Source of the DNA: Tricholomella constricta
Lineage: Eukaryota > Basidiomycota > Agaricomycetes > Agaricales > Lyophyllaceae
Reading direction: 5' to 3'
NCBI GenBank assembly: GCA_013368375.1
Contig: JAACJP010000036.1
Location: 310,001-374,000, forward strand
DNA length: 64,000 bases
The notes under the pieces were generated by a model. That model ran no database searches, was not told where the DNA came from, and worked only from the letters and a program-made list of their open reading frames with translations. This document shows, piece after piece, positions 11,356 to 23,297 of the stretch. Position 1 is the stretch's first letter, and the number at the start of each line of letters is the position of its first letter. The translations under genes were made by a program, and so were the position numbers.

Positions 11356-12492
11356 TGGCTGGCAGGTGACCGGTAATAAATTTAAATAATTGCTGAAGCA
11401 AGCCGTGCCGCGGATCGTGGGAACATAAATGCTCTCCTGCTTGCCTCCGCCACCTGCGACCGCTGATTCGCCCAAGTAGTAATTCCAAGGTGCAGTCCCT
11501 CTATGACTGCACATCTTGCATCTTGATCAACCAGTCCTTCAAGTCAAAAAGGACCACGTGTCACCAGTCTTCACGCTGCAGAGCGGCTACATCAGTGCTT
11601 TTTGAACATTCTGTAGTATCCATAACAAAACTTCCAGTTGGACCGACAGATGTCGTCTCTTGTTTCATCTTGCTCTCATGTGATCTTGACCGCCCTACTG
11701 AGGCCTGGTTTGATTTCACCGCTCCGAGTCGATGATGGTTAACTCCTGAGCGCTGAGCCTGGCCCATAACCCTGAAACTGTCAAAGCTCCCCCGGCCTCG
11801 CGGACAATCTAAGCAAGGTCAATTACGAATGTTGCTCTAATGCATCATGGTTTCTTAGTTCAATTCTGTGAGCCCATCTTGGGCAATAGGTATTACATGA
11901 AGCGCACGGCGTGGCGTCGCTCATTTGCTTTCCTGAAGACGGATCAAACGATATAAAGTACTTACTCAGATCTGCCGGTGCACGCTTTGCTGCATCCCTC
12001 GGTCCAAATGAACTATACCTTGTTATGGAACCGGCGGTCACGCACGCCTCGGGCAAGTTCTGAGAACTTGAAGATGCTACATAGGCAAGTGTTGCATCAA
12101 AACAATCCAAATCTCGCGATGCACGCTTGCACCGCCGGATCCTACTCCGTATCACGGAGCGTCCTGAGAGCCCTGAGCATGCGTCACGACAATGATCGAC
12201 GAGTCAGGGATCAACGTCATCACAGGACTCATGTCGCAGGCACGCGGACAACACGTTCTATGTTTATGAATGGTATTGATTCGAAAACTACGGGGAAAGG
12301 AGAGTAGGCAGTAATTAAGTAAATATATTAACGCGGATGCGTTCATGCATGGATTGTCCGATGGTCGCCCAGTGACCAGATAACCTGAGAAGATAGGATA
12401 CAATTACCATAAGTTCATTGTGGACGCAGTCCCGTGTTTACTTTTGTCCGAAAGGATATACGGAAGCGAGACGTGGGAGAGCCCCCACTACA
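11356..12492. other. Gene-poor stretch
   Basis: Reading frames up to about 110 codons occur (for example 11823-12155, -) but none has a recognisable domain or convincing splice partners. No repeats or RNA genes were seen. Confidence 0.5.
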
Positions 12493-13232
12493 TCAGTGAC
12501 CGAATGAGGATCCCCCTAGCCTGCGAACGTCAATGAATAGGTGCCCATTGGGCTCAAATTTAGCCTGAATGGCCGTCATGTCAATATCGCGAGGCGCGAA
12601 GCTGATCTGCCACTCGTAATGACCTGGAAGTGCTCGACAAAAAGGGTAAACAATCTGGCGGCAGGGCTCCAAATATCCGGAGACTCACAGTCGTTTTCCA
12701 TATGCCAGGCATCAGCGACTACCTTTAGCTTATCACCCCTGTTTGCTGAGATGGTTATCATCTCGGGCTGTATGACGAGTGGAAGTTGGACGTGGAGGGT
12801 GTGTTTGTTTGGCGACGATGATACATCCATGGTGGGGAAGTAGGATGATGACGGCGACTGCCGCGGTCTGTCCATTGGACACGAAACTGAGTCCAGAGGC
12901 GTCGCCGAGCGGTGACAAGTAGCAATCCGGGGTGAACTTGGCTCCGAGGCACGCTGGCGGAGTGCTGAGAGTGACAATGTCGGAGGAGGAGAAGGAAAGC
13001 ACATCGCAAGTCGGTGGAGCATTTCAGGTGTCGCGGATGAAGCTGGGGTTGTGGAGGGGGTCTGGGTCTGGGATAAGGGGGGTGTTTCTACCAGAGGTGT
13101 AGTCACTGGGATGGCTGAATATGAAGGAGCTGAAAAGTACGACTGATCAGAGGGAGAAATCTGCCCCATTTTAAAGCCAGAAGCAGGCGGAACACACGAG
13201 CGTGGAGTAGATGCTGAGGGCGATGGAGTCAT
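12493..13232 (-). CDS. Hsp20-like (alpha-crystallin-fold) protein with Ser/Pro-rich N-terminus, 224 aa
   Basis: Two exons (13232-12689 and 12623-12493) joined by a GTGAGT...CTTCCAG intron give 224 aa. The first ~135 residues are low-complexity Ser/Pro/Thr-rich. The C-terminal ~85 residues look like a divergent alpha-crystallin/p23-type beta-sandwich: MITISANRGDKLKVVADAWH, then HYEWQISFAPRDIDM and NGHLFIDVRR just before the end. The usual Hsp20 A-x-x-x-N-G-V-L motif is reduced to F-E-P-N-G-H-L. A holdase role is inferred from fold only. Confidence 0.72.
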
Positions 13233-13298
13233 TGCTGCGGTACAGTGTGACGAAAGAGAAAGGTGATGCTAGAGGATGTTACGGCCAACGAAATGGCG

Positions 13299-13306
13299 TA
13301 TTTATA
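13299..13306 (-). promoter_or_regulatory. TATA box of the Hsp20-like gene
   Basis: TATAAATA on the minus strand about 67 bp upstream of the ATG at 13232. Confidence 0.5.
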
Positions 13307-13761
13307 CTGATGCAGGGAAGGGCATGCAGCAAACGTGGTGAACCGTTGAGCCACAAAGGCGAGGCGTGATGATTCTGATTTCAAAATCGGCAGCACTTCG
13401 ATTCAAATGGCCTGTATCAGAATCTCGCACGCAAAGCCTGCGCATATAGAATAGACGGAGTTGACTTCAGCGCCCATGTGCGATAGATGAGAACAACGCC
13501 AACAATCACGATAGAGGCTTTTGGAATTTTCAATACCCAATTATCCCCACGCTATGAATTCAACAGTGGATTTGATATCGCTATCTATGGCTAAGCAAGA
13601 GTCACTTTTGAACCTCTGAACTTACTGTATTCTGCGAGCCAGAGGCTGACGGGAACTATAAATGTAATGGCAGGCAGACTGCTGTCACTGGGACCGCGCG
13701 GTGCCCGACCTCTAGTTTCTCCGCTGATTACAATCTCTATCTTTCGCGCCTCGAAGCATAT
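13307..13761. other. Divergent intergenic region, no gene seen
   Basis: Lies between the Hsp20-like gene (-) and the Cys-rich membrane protein (+); presumably holds both promoters. Confidence 0.5.
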
Positions 13762-15004
13762 ATGCGTCTTCATTTCCTCCTCTCTGTCTTGGCGCTTTTG
13801 TCCAATAGAGGTAATTCAGGTTCTATAGGCGAAGGCGGTCCTTGTTCTACCGCAAACAACCATCTCGACCCAGCCTCCTTCAAGTTCATCTCCGAATGCT
13901 CAGACCAAACATACTGCTCTGCAGCGACGAACGGTACCTGTAAGACCCGTCCATGCCGCAGGGACGAATTCCCCTTCGGATTCGACTCCGACCTACCCCT
14001 CCCGCCGCTCTGCGCACCAGGATCCTTTTGTCCCGACGAAGGCAGTGGCTGCTTGCTGCTAGCACCTCCGGGAGCCCCCTGTCAGCTGAACCGGGACGAG
14101 CAGTGTGCACCTCCATACAATTGGCGTGACTTAGCCAGCCCTTATAATTACAATGGCTCGATCTGCTTGCACTTCGTCTGCATGTAAGTACAGTACACCT
14201 CTCCACGTTCCGGACCCACTTGGGGACTCCATTCACCCCTCCTCTAACAGGCACGCAAATGCCACGCTAGGGCAGGCATGTGTCAGAGACACCACGACGT
14301 ATATAGAAATCATCGGGCCTACCGGAGACGTATACAACTCCACCATAACCCGGGATAACTGCCGTTCACCGGATTACTACTGCGACGACGACGTGCGACT
14401 TGGCACATGCCAACTTGCGAAACCGGTCGGGGCTGCATGTAGCTCTGATACACAATGCTCGACGGTATGAACATCGATCTCCCACACAGGACACTGTGCT
14501 CATTCCCCCTAAAAGCGTTGCTGCACTGCTTCAACGTGCGCGGAACCCCCAGAGACGCCTCTGACAGTGTCTACATGGCAATGGATCGTTACAGCTGCCA
14601 TCATAATTATTGGTGCGCAGCTCGCTGTTTGAAACCGCCGTATAGAGCTAACAATTCCGAACGTACGCAGCTATGATCTCAACGTGCACTATCCTAACCC
14701 TTCTCCATAAACGTCATCGTATCGAGCAAGAGAAAGAATTACGACAGTACTACGTTGACCAGCTCAGGTAGATGTTCAGATTTTGGCATTGACGCGCATC
14801 TGCACTTAGCTTAGATGCATGTCAGCCTCCGCCGGGCGATCATTGCGCTACACACCGCGGCCGCCGAGACTTGCGCTCAGAAAAGCGAGCTATTCGAAGA
14901 GGACCACACCCACTGTGAGGCTTCTTACAATTCTCTTTCTTCAGATGGTGTTCTCCATTTTTATGCTGCCAATTAGAATCGCTAGTCACCTAGGATTAAT
15001 ATAA
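13762..15004 (+). CDS. Cys-rich secreted-type single-pass membrane protein, 3' end uncertain
   Basis: The ATG at 13762 starts a signal peptide (MRLHFLLSVLALLSNRGNSG). The ectodomain is rich in cysteine pairs (CSDQTYCSAATNGTCKTRPC, CAPGSFC, CQLNRDEQC, CRSPDYYCDDD) with several N-glycosylation sequons. Exons 13762-14183, 14251-14464 and a third starting near 14502 give a predicted transmembrane helix TWQWIVTAAIIIG, continued after a splice as AMISTCTILTLLHKRHR, and then a charged cytosolic tail with EKELRQYYVDQL. After that, splice-consistent reading runs to a stop at 15004 but another frame (ALHTAAAET) looks more family-like, so the tail is unresolved. The topology resembles a type I receptor; function unknown. 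Confidence 0.7.
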
Positions 15005-15212
15005 TATATGTTACACTACGGCATGTTATTGCCTCTGCATTATTCTTGGACCTTGTTGTTCATGCATCTCTCATCTCAAATGCATCTTGTGAAGTATGTC
15101 TTGCGTGTCGTTGAAAAGCGTTGACAGATTGCCGCCCATTACATGAAGAACCCATCTCTATCTTCCTTTCTCTGCCAATAAAAATCATCATCATATAAAC
15201 CTCAAAATCTGC

Positions 15213-17422
15213 TCAAAGAGATGGTCCTACCAATCTCGCCATATGGTTGGCCCCAAGGCAAAGAGCGAAAAGTCTCTTGCATTTGGCGTCCTGAACGAAT
15301 GGATACCTGTAGCGAAAGATGCCATCGAAGGATGCACTGTAATATTGAATGAATTTGGGTGGTACGTACGACGCGCCCAGCCTATATGCGGCTGCAAAAC
15401 CTGATACGACAGCGATTTCATGCATATCTAAGGTCAGAGATCAATCAGACTTGCTCAACGCGTCGGTGGGAGTGAAGCTCTACTGAGAATGGTCCATGCA
15501 CCGGCGAAATGGGTGTGATTCTATTGGCCATGTGTTTGTGGTCCTGATACAACGATGGACCTGAAGAAGCACCTACCTTGCCATTGATCAGCCCCATCCA
15601 CGGGACGGTTCCGGCGTAATGTTGCCAGCGATGGCTCTGTTGCTTCCACCATTTCTGCAGAATTACCTGGGAAGGATAATTGAGTCGCTATAAGTGCGTA
15701 GGACAAGGATTAGATGGATAAAATACTTTGTCTGGATTGATCTCGTCCTTGGACCAAAAGCGCACACTCTCCGGAGAGTTGTCGAGAAAGATAGTCTGGA
15801 ATACATGTTCTTTGAGAGGAATCCCTGAAGCAGTATCGCTTCCCTTTGACAATGAATCTGGCTTGATGCCTTCAGGCGATACCCCATCAAACTAGCCAAG
15901 GAAATTAACATTGCAGAAGCAGAGAAGTGCAAGATACTGTCTGCTTACCTGAGGCTGATATACAGTCAAGTCAAAGCTCATTTCGACTTTACGCTTGTCA
16001 TTTGGGTAGCTTCTGATGAAGTAGAGCGGCGAGAAATGTTTTTCGGCAAATTCAAACTTCTTCTGCTTATCGACGTTGTCCGGATCCTGCATAGAGCGGA
16101 GGCAGGAGTCATACTGGACTCGGTAATACTATAGGTACGTTATTTTTAGCTCATCTCACATGTAAATGCAATGCAGAGACGTCATTACCTTTTCCATGTA
16201 TTCAAGGTCGTTGTGCGTCACGGTGACGTCCCACAGATACTGAAATAGGCGTCATGGTAAGATGAAATGGAATAGACTACAGCCTCGTCATCCTACCTTT
16301 ACATTCCCAAGAATACGTCTTTCCTTCCATCTCGCGTCTTTTCCTAGTATGGTCAGAGCCGCATCAGCGTCCGTACAGATGACCAGTTCGTCGAAAGTCT
16401 CCTGGTGCTCCTCTCCAGGGTCGACAACGCTTTGTTCATTATCGGTGCCACCGGTGGACCGGCTCCAAACCTGCACCCCACCTCTCTTCTTCGCCGATGA
16501 GCGTTCGACACGTGTGACCTCCCTTTCGTTGATGACACGAACAGAACCTTGACCCTGCTCCTCAACAAGCGATTTCCATGCGCTGTATAGAGTGGAGAGA
16601 CGCGGAAAAGCACGCATGGTCGGGATCGAGGCCAAGAAGGATTCGGCTGAATACTCAAACTGATGTGACGCAATTCAAGGCGAAGTTTTCATGAAAGCTT
16701 TGACCAATACTGACCAGACGCATGTTAGGATCCATAAATACGCGCTCCAAAATTGCGCAGGAAATGAAAGGCGTCTGATTTCCTGTCCCGAAGAAGAGGG
16801 CCACGAGGGGGAAGACGATGACTTCGCCAAATTCCTGTAATGACGATATGTGAGACGTGTGAGGGCAAGGGGCCCGCAGACAACCAGACCTTCGAGAACC
16901 TGAACATGCGAAGCATAGCACTGACGGATATCAAGGCAAACAGAGGCTCCAACGCTTTAATTACTTTCAGCACTTTTCCAAACTTCTTGATGTCGTCACC
17001 GAATCTAAGGAAGTTATGCGTCGCGTCGTCAAGAACAAAATGCAGAAAGTGTTGGTCTAGATACTCAACTTGTCTATGACCTGGCTGGGAAAAACATTGC
17101 TCCAAAAATCGTTCTCTGGATCCCTCCCAAAGCTGACTTGCATTCCAACGTCACTAGCATTGAACCCCAGCCTCTCGAAGATGGCGTAGGTGTTGTGGAA
17201 GACCGGGCTGGCTCCCTGAACGCCATCATTGATGTAATCAGCTCCGTATTTGTCTTTATCAATGGGAGTAGATGTTGCCATCCCTCCCGGAGAGGAAGAG
17301 CGTTCATAGAGCGTAACATCGAAGCGGTCGGGGTGCAGAGAGAACGCGTAGGCGGCGGAGATGCCAGCGGCGCCCCCGCCGACGATGAGGACGCGTGTTT
17401 TGTCGGTACTTGCGCTGGACAT
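15213..17422 (-). CDS. FAD-dependent oxidoreductase (flavin amine-oxidase-like, COG2907 type)
   Basis: The N-terminus VLIVGGGAAGISAAYAFSLH carries the GxGxxG dinucleotide-binding motif (residues 15-20), and the acidic residue ending the second strand lies in VTLYERSSSPGGMA. Later segments: KFGDDIKKFGKVLKVIKALE, EFGEVIVFPLVALFFGTGNQTP, a substrate-domain block ending in ELVICTDADAALTILG, and a C-terminal FAD contact in SGFAAAYRLGASYPFV. At least eight small exons; the first intron uses GTTGAG as donor, which restores VIDKFGDD. Stop at 15213-15215. Relatives are conserved in mushrooms and annotated only as FAD/NAD(P)-binding; the physiological substrate is unknown. Confidence 0.85.
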
Positions 17423-18779
17423 GGGCGTAGAGATTTAAGAAGGATATTTCGCGTTTGTGGGCTTTGCCATAGCATCGTCATTCAGTGTAGGGCGTAAGGA
17501 TCACATCGAATTGAAAAGGATCCGCACGTGGCCATAAACGGAAATAAAGTAGATCCGAATACCGACCAAATCGCGTCAAGTTTACGATGTTTACTGCTAA
17601 ACCTCTGTAACTAGTAGCTAAGGACGCTCGTAGAGAACGCCTCGATGGCTCTAAAGAAGAACATGAGGTAGGCAATAAAAGCGCTCAGGTGAACTAGCAT
17701 TAAACGCTCTGTGAGGGAAGCTTGTCACCGAGTAGAGCAGTGCCGGCACCTATTGCCATTTCGCGTTGTGCCTCTCCCCATATGCGTCCTGCGAGACGTA
17801 TTAGGTGTAGGTGCCAGTCGGAGGCAATATGGAAAATGATCGGCGTTGGTCGAGGTTCGTTATTAAGAGTAATAGCTGAACCTGAACACAACTGCACAAC
17901 CTCTTTACTGCCTGCCGTCAGAATAGTCAAAATAAATTGTGACCCACACCCTACAGTTAATCGTAATTTTTATTTTCGTTCAGGCCAAATCAGTATAATG
18001 CACCTGCGCAACAGTTTCGTAGCGTACTCAGACTCTCAGAGCGCTAGCAAGATCATTCCATGCGCCGCTGAGGCGAAAAACTCGCTGATAGAATTCTCTC
18101 GGGGGACCGACAATGTCGTCAGTATTTGATTCTAGAAATACTTTGAAGCGACGCGGGATGCGATGAGGTCGGAGGACCCCCTTGTCGGCGGCGATATTCG
18201 AGGTTGAGGCTGACACGCCTCCACTTACCAGAGATCATAAGCAAGGAGCCCGATCGAGGCGCGGGATCCCACAAGCCTAAGGAGTCCGGTCTCCACGCTC
18301 ATGGCACTCCACGAGAAATATGGAGCATCACAGTAGCGTTCGCGGTACGCCTCGCCCCGGACTAGCGTTCCAGCGACGCAGAGACGCTGGGGACGACCAG
18401 AGCAGCGGTATGAGAGAGTGCTACCGCCAAATGCGCCCAAGCAGCATCCGTGCCGCTTTCGCATTCGTGATTATGTATAGGATGGCAGCGATGGGATGTA
18501 GTGTGGATGGAGATGAGCCTTGAAAGTAGCTTCAAAGAAAACGGTGTCGACGATGCTACGAGACCCAGATAAGAGGCGCCGTTATACACCTGAAGTGCCG
18601 GGCAAAGAGCTGGACTTTCGATCGCAAGCTCGAAAATGAGAACATGCGGGGGTCAAACCGTGGTCAACTTGCGTCAGGACTTAATTCATAAGCCCCCTTC
18701 GACCCCCCAAACCAGGCCCACGCCAACTTCTTGTCAAGGTCCTTACCAGCCCCGTCGAGTGGCAGATCCGAAGGGAATA
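17423..18779. other. Gene-poor stretch with unassigned minus-strand frames
   Basis: Minus-strand frames at 17700-17930, 18028-18216 and 18362-18589 could be exons of one unidentified gene but have no recognisable domain and no splice chain I could defend. Confidence 0.3.
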
Positions 18780-20192
18780 TCAAGCCGTTCTTGAAACAAG
18801 TTTCGCTGGCGAGATCGAAGCCGAGCCGTCGAAGAATTCCTTACGGCCTTCGCAAAAAGGGATAGAGCGTATGTAATGCCTTTTCGGATGCCCGTCGTTC
18901 TCGTGCGGTACTTGTTTTTCTAGTTTCTGTGAACGAAGGTTAGATAACGATAGAGAAACTTTACAACAATGCTCGATGGTCACCCCACCGCCGCCACGAC
19001 TCGGACTTCCAAGGTCAAATGAGACTGAAGATACATTTGATATTTTGCTCCCAGCTGACCATGATGTGACACCCCCCCGAATTCCATCCAAGTTTTCGTA
19101 CGACCATTCCCCGTCGCGTTCACTGCAGCGTATATGGGGTTGTGTGATAACAAGCCCCATGGCTTAGGATTTGCGTGGCCGCTCGACTCTGCAATCGGCG
19201 CCACATTTGTCCTCGACCACAACCTGTCCCTCGCCTCGCTCCACGCTGAAATCAAGAGAGACTAAACGGACGCACCCGTGCATGACGCCGCATCATTCCG
19301 CGCGCAACGCAGCAGATTGACCACGATCTCCTTGCCCCGGGCGGCTGTCTCGTGACCGTAATGGAATCTTGCCATCGCTAAGTCTGGTGAGATGGGCCAT
19401 CTCCAAGTCCTAGAAATTCTTTGCCTCCCGTAAGATCGAGCCCTCCTCAGAAGGCCTCCACAGCAAATCCGCAAAGCTCTTGGAGGAAGGCGCTGTTATC
19501 GTGAGTTCAACTCCATTGCGTACCCTGATATTGTTATACGAGGGCTGATGTCCTGTAATAGCCAAACAGGTTCGAGGTGCTCCCTGATGGGCTTCAACAG
19601 TTTATCCAAGGGCTTTAGTGCATGGAGGACGACCAGGTATCTGGCGTTAAGCTGGGGTAGGATGAAGCAGGAATGGGTTCGACCCCCGAAGTCTATTTCG
19701 GACTTGTGGATCCGACGCCTGGTGTCGCGTATTGAACTCATCAGAAGTGGAAGTCTGTAGGGAGTAAGACCATGCTGTTCTCCCCGCACTTCTTTGCGAA
19801 AAGATGCGTTACTGAGCTTTGGTGCACCGAGGAGAACCCCCATCCCATCGAACGTGGGTTAAACACTAGCGATCGGCTTGTGTCGGGCGAATGGATGGCC
19901 GAAGAGACTTAACAGGGGCGAGTCAGCCGATGAGATGGCGTTGGCAAAAAAATTTGACGAAAATAAGCTAGCCTGGAGGATATATTGTTTAGAACAAGTG
20001 AGGTTCCGGCCGTTGAATAGTCCACACTCTAGGATCCGGAGAACTTGCAGGTTTGACATCGTGCGGTAGGTCAGGAGATGGCTCCGAGGGCCTACTGAAC
20101 TGCTGAAGAGGTTTAACGCCGCAAAGACAAGCTGTCTGATATAGAATGTCGCTTTCACGCAAAGGCAGCCAAAATTCGAACTCGTTGCTCAA
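18780..20192 (-). pseudogene. Possible decayed F-box/LRR-type gene
   Basis: Leucine-rich segments such as NLQVLRILECGLFNGRNLTC (about 19990-20070) and LPQLNARYLVVLHALKPLD (about 19590-19660) occur on the minus strand in changing frames interrupted by stops, as expected for a degenerating member of the large mushroom F-box/leucine-rich family. No intact F-box or start was found, so this is tentative. Confidence 0.25.
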
Positions 20193-21126
20193 AGTCCGCG
20201 TCTTCCAGCCTTGTATGTTGCTTGTGTGCCTTTGTTGTGCATGGTGCCACGGTTATGTAAGTCCACGACTTACTGCGCCGCGGACTGCTCGTGCTCGAAA
20301 TACACTTTTCGCGAGTCTATTCTGATGCTCAAGAAAGAATTGTCCGATTGTTTAACACTGCGTTTTCCCATGTTGCGAACTTGGAAACAAGCCTCGGACC
20401 AGCGGACAACGATGTGTTACAATGGCGTCAGATTGCGTTATGTCCGCTTCCCTTCACATGATGTGTACGCTCAGGGTTGTGTGTCGCAGGTGAGGCTACG
20501 TACACGGTGCCTGAAATTTTCATTGTGCTCCTGCCGCCACACATGCTATTTTCAAGGCTTGTGAGTCGAATTTCCTGCCTGAGTTGTGTTCTTTTCCTTT
20601 CCCTCTCATGAAGACCAACGGGAGGAGCGCTTAGGGGATGACGGAGGTTGTTTTGCTTAATGCCGATGACGCAAAACAGATGGATGAGCTCCGTGTCCCT
20701 GTAAGGATCCCCTGGGAGAAAGTCTTTCAGTTTCATATGTTCCGTGTCTGTTTGTAAGTCGTTGCCGCTCCTCGAAATGACTCGAGTCGTCCCAGTGTTT
20801 GGCTGACTCCTTGGAGATATTCACCAGTTACAACCGCCAAGATCACAGGCCGACGAGAGTCCTATAGGCTACGCTGGGTCTCGTGGACGTATGAGTAACT
20901 AACAGCGTCAGCATAAATACGGCGATCGGGACGTTCGCAATATTGAAATTCGGGTAACCCGATGGAGGCCGGGGTATAAAGCTTGACTCCTCCCTCCCCA
21001 AATGGCGTTCCCAGTTTTCTGCCCATTTCAACGAGTCTCCGCCATCCCTCATCATCCCTGTAAGCTGCAAGTACGCTGTTATGACCCTTACATCTAAACA
21101 ACTCGCCGGAAAAGGACTTATCCCTA
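20193..21126. other. Intergenic, no gene seen
   Basis: Only short frames without motifs; the last part is presumably the promoter of the aminotransferase gene. Confidence 0.5.
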
Positions 21127-23297
21127 ATGGAGAGGTACGCATCACTCACGCTAAGATCTCTCCAAGAATGGCAATCTCACGACAATGACCCACGGCCTAC
21201 CCAGCTTCCCAAACAAAACATCAAAATAACTCACTCTAATGGCATCCCTACGGAGGCTCCAGCCACACCCTCGAACGGATCTTCCACGTCGCCCGTCAAA
21301 TCGCTGCCCACGGAGCATTACAACGCCTTCCTATCAGATGCCGCCAAACGCCAAAAAGCCAGCCCAAGTAAGTTTCTTGCCATCCAAGCCTCTTCGTTCA
21401 CATCACTCACGATTTCTTTTCCTTCTTCCTTGATGTCCTCTGCCCATCTCTTCGCCACTTATCAAACAGTCCGCGACCTCTGGCCGCTCGAACACATCCC
21501 CGGGATGATCTCGCTTCTTGCCGGCAAACCGAACCCCGAAACCTTCCCCTTCGAGTCGCTCGCCATCAGCGCGCGCTCGCCCACAAAAGAGCTTTTGCAG
21601 CTCACCCTCGACGGCGACGATCTCGCCGAGGGGCTGCAGTACGGCATCACGCCCGGGCTCCCGAGCCTCGTCCATTGGATCCGCGGACTCCAGGAATACA
21701 CGCACGGGAGAAAGGCGAGCGAGGACTGGGGGCTCACCATTGGCGCGGGATCGCAGGACTTGATCTACAAGGTGCGTGCCTCCCATTGTGGGAGTGTAAG
21801 CCAGATCTGGTGGACGCGCGAGCTCAGGCACATGCACTTTTGTTGGGGTCTTGGTTCGACAGGCTGTCACTGCCCTGGTAAACCCTGGAGATCCAGTCTT
21901 GCTCGAGTCGCCGCTCTACGCGTGAGTTGGCGCACAACTTTTTGGCCATGGCCCCGTGGCGGTGGAGCTGATGAAGTTTTGTGGTTAGGGGCGTGATACC
22001 GATTTTTCAGGCCCTTGGTTGCGAGAAAATTGGTCCGTGCTCAGTCCAAACTTTTGAATGTTCTGATGGCTTATTGTTCCCCACCGTAGAGGTGCAAACG
22101 GACGCGCATGGCATCTCGTCGAGCTCGCTGCGCGCTGTGCTGGAGAGCTGGCCTGCTGGAAAACCCAAGCCTCGGGTCCTATATACCGTTCCTGTACGTC
22201 CCCATGCCCCGAAACTCTTCTGTCGCTATTTGTCTAATCCGAGCCAACAGTACGGCTGCAATCCTACCGGCATGACCGCCACCACCGAGCGCCGCAAAGA
22301 AGTTCTTCAGCTCGCCCGAGAACACGATTTCCTCATCCTAGAAGGTAACGTCTCAATCAAACTCTCAGATCCCTCAGATCGTTCATTGACGGACGGGTGG
22401 AAAACCCATCAGATGACCCCTATTACTATCTCTACTACGGCGAGGCCGTGCGCCCTCCCTCGTACTTCTCGCTCGAACTTGAAGAGCCAGAGGTCGGCCG
22501 AGTACTCCGGTTTGACAGCCTATCCAAGATCCTCTCGGCCGGGATTCGCATCGGGTTCGCATCAGGCCCCAAGCCCCTTCTGCTAGCCATTGATCGTCAT
22601 GTACGTCCGCCGCCGTGCACGCTTCGTGCTCTGTCACCACTTACTTACTCACGCGCCCTCATACACACACACACACAGACTTCGACATCGAATCTGCAGA
22701 CGCCGTCGCTGACACAGGCGATCGTGTTCAAGCTGCTGGACGCGTGGGGCTACGAGGGGTTCAGAGCGCACACGGAGAAGGTCTCCGCGTTCTACCGCGC
22801 ACGCCGCGATGTGTTTGAGCGTGCCATGCAGGCGCACCTCGCGGGCCTGGCGGAGTGGAGCACGCCACAGGCAGGCATGTTTTTCTGGTGCGTAACTTCC
22901 CTTTTCGGACCATCAGCCACGGGGGGGTCCTTGATGGTGGTGGTGGTGGTGGAGCCTATTGCTTCCATACATACAATGTTCTGTTCGCTGATCCTTCCTT
23001 TCCTTCCTTCCTTCTTTTCTTTCCTTCCATTTTCTGTGCGGCAGGTTTAAGCTGCTTCTGAGCGAGGACGTGCGCGCTGAGGACGAGGGCGATTCGGAGA
23101 ACGTTGTCCGCACTAAGGCTGTCGAGCGGGGCGTCCTTGCGCTGCCCGGCACCATATTCCTCCCGAACGGACAAAAGACGAGCTACGTCCGCGCGTCGTT
23201 CAGTTTGAACACCGAGGAGGAGACCTTTGAGGCGCTCAGGCGCCTTCGGCAGGTCGTCTTGGACGCTCGCGCGACCGAGGCTGCTGCATCCGGTTAG
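21127..23297 (+). CDS. Aromatic amino acid / kynurenine-type aminotransferase (ARO8-like), copy A
   Basis: Fold-type I PLP aminotransferase of the ARO8/AADAT group: transamination of aromatic amino acids, kynurenine or 2-aminoadipate with 2-oxoglutarate, cytosolic. Read through nine or so exons with GT-AG junctions: SLLAGKPNPETFPFESL, LQYGITPGLPSLVHWIRGLQ, GAGSQDLIYK|AVTALVNPGDPVLLE, YTVP|YGCNPTGMT, ILE|DDPYYYLYYG, then SLSKILSAGIRIGFASG with the PLP lysine, and FFW|FKLLLSEDV ending at TAG 23297. The N-terminal ~60 residues are Ser/Thr/Pro-rich and variable. A diverged copy in opposite orientation lies at 36762-38700. Two introns hold simple repeats (CA near 22664-22677, GGT near 22931-22951). 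Confidence 0.9.

Noticed and set aside
11823..12155. 110-codon minus frame as a gene
   Set aside because: No domain, no splice partners and ordinary composition for a chance frame.
1..17422. Secondary-metabolite cluster (MDR enoyl-type reductase, ABC transporter and FAD oxidase close together)
   Set aside because: No polyketide synthase, NRPS, terpene synthase or pathway regulator is present, and housekeeping genes (ALG12, YggS/PLPBP) lie between them.
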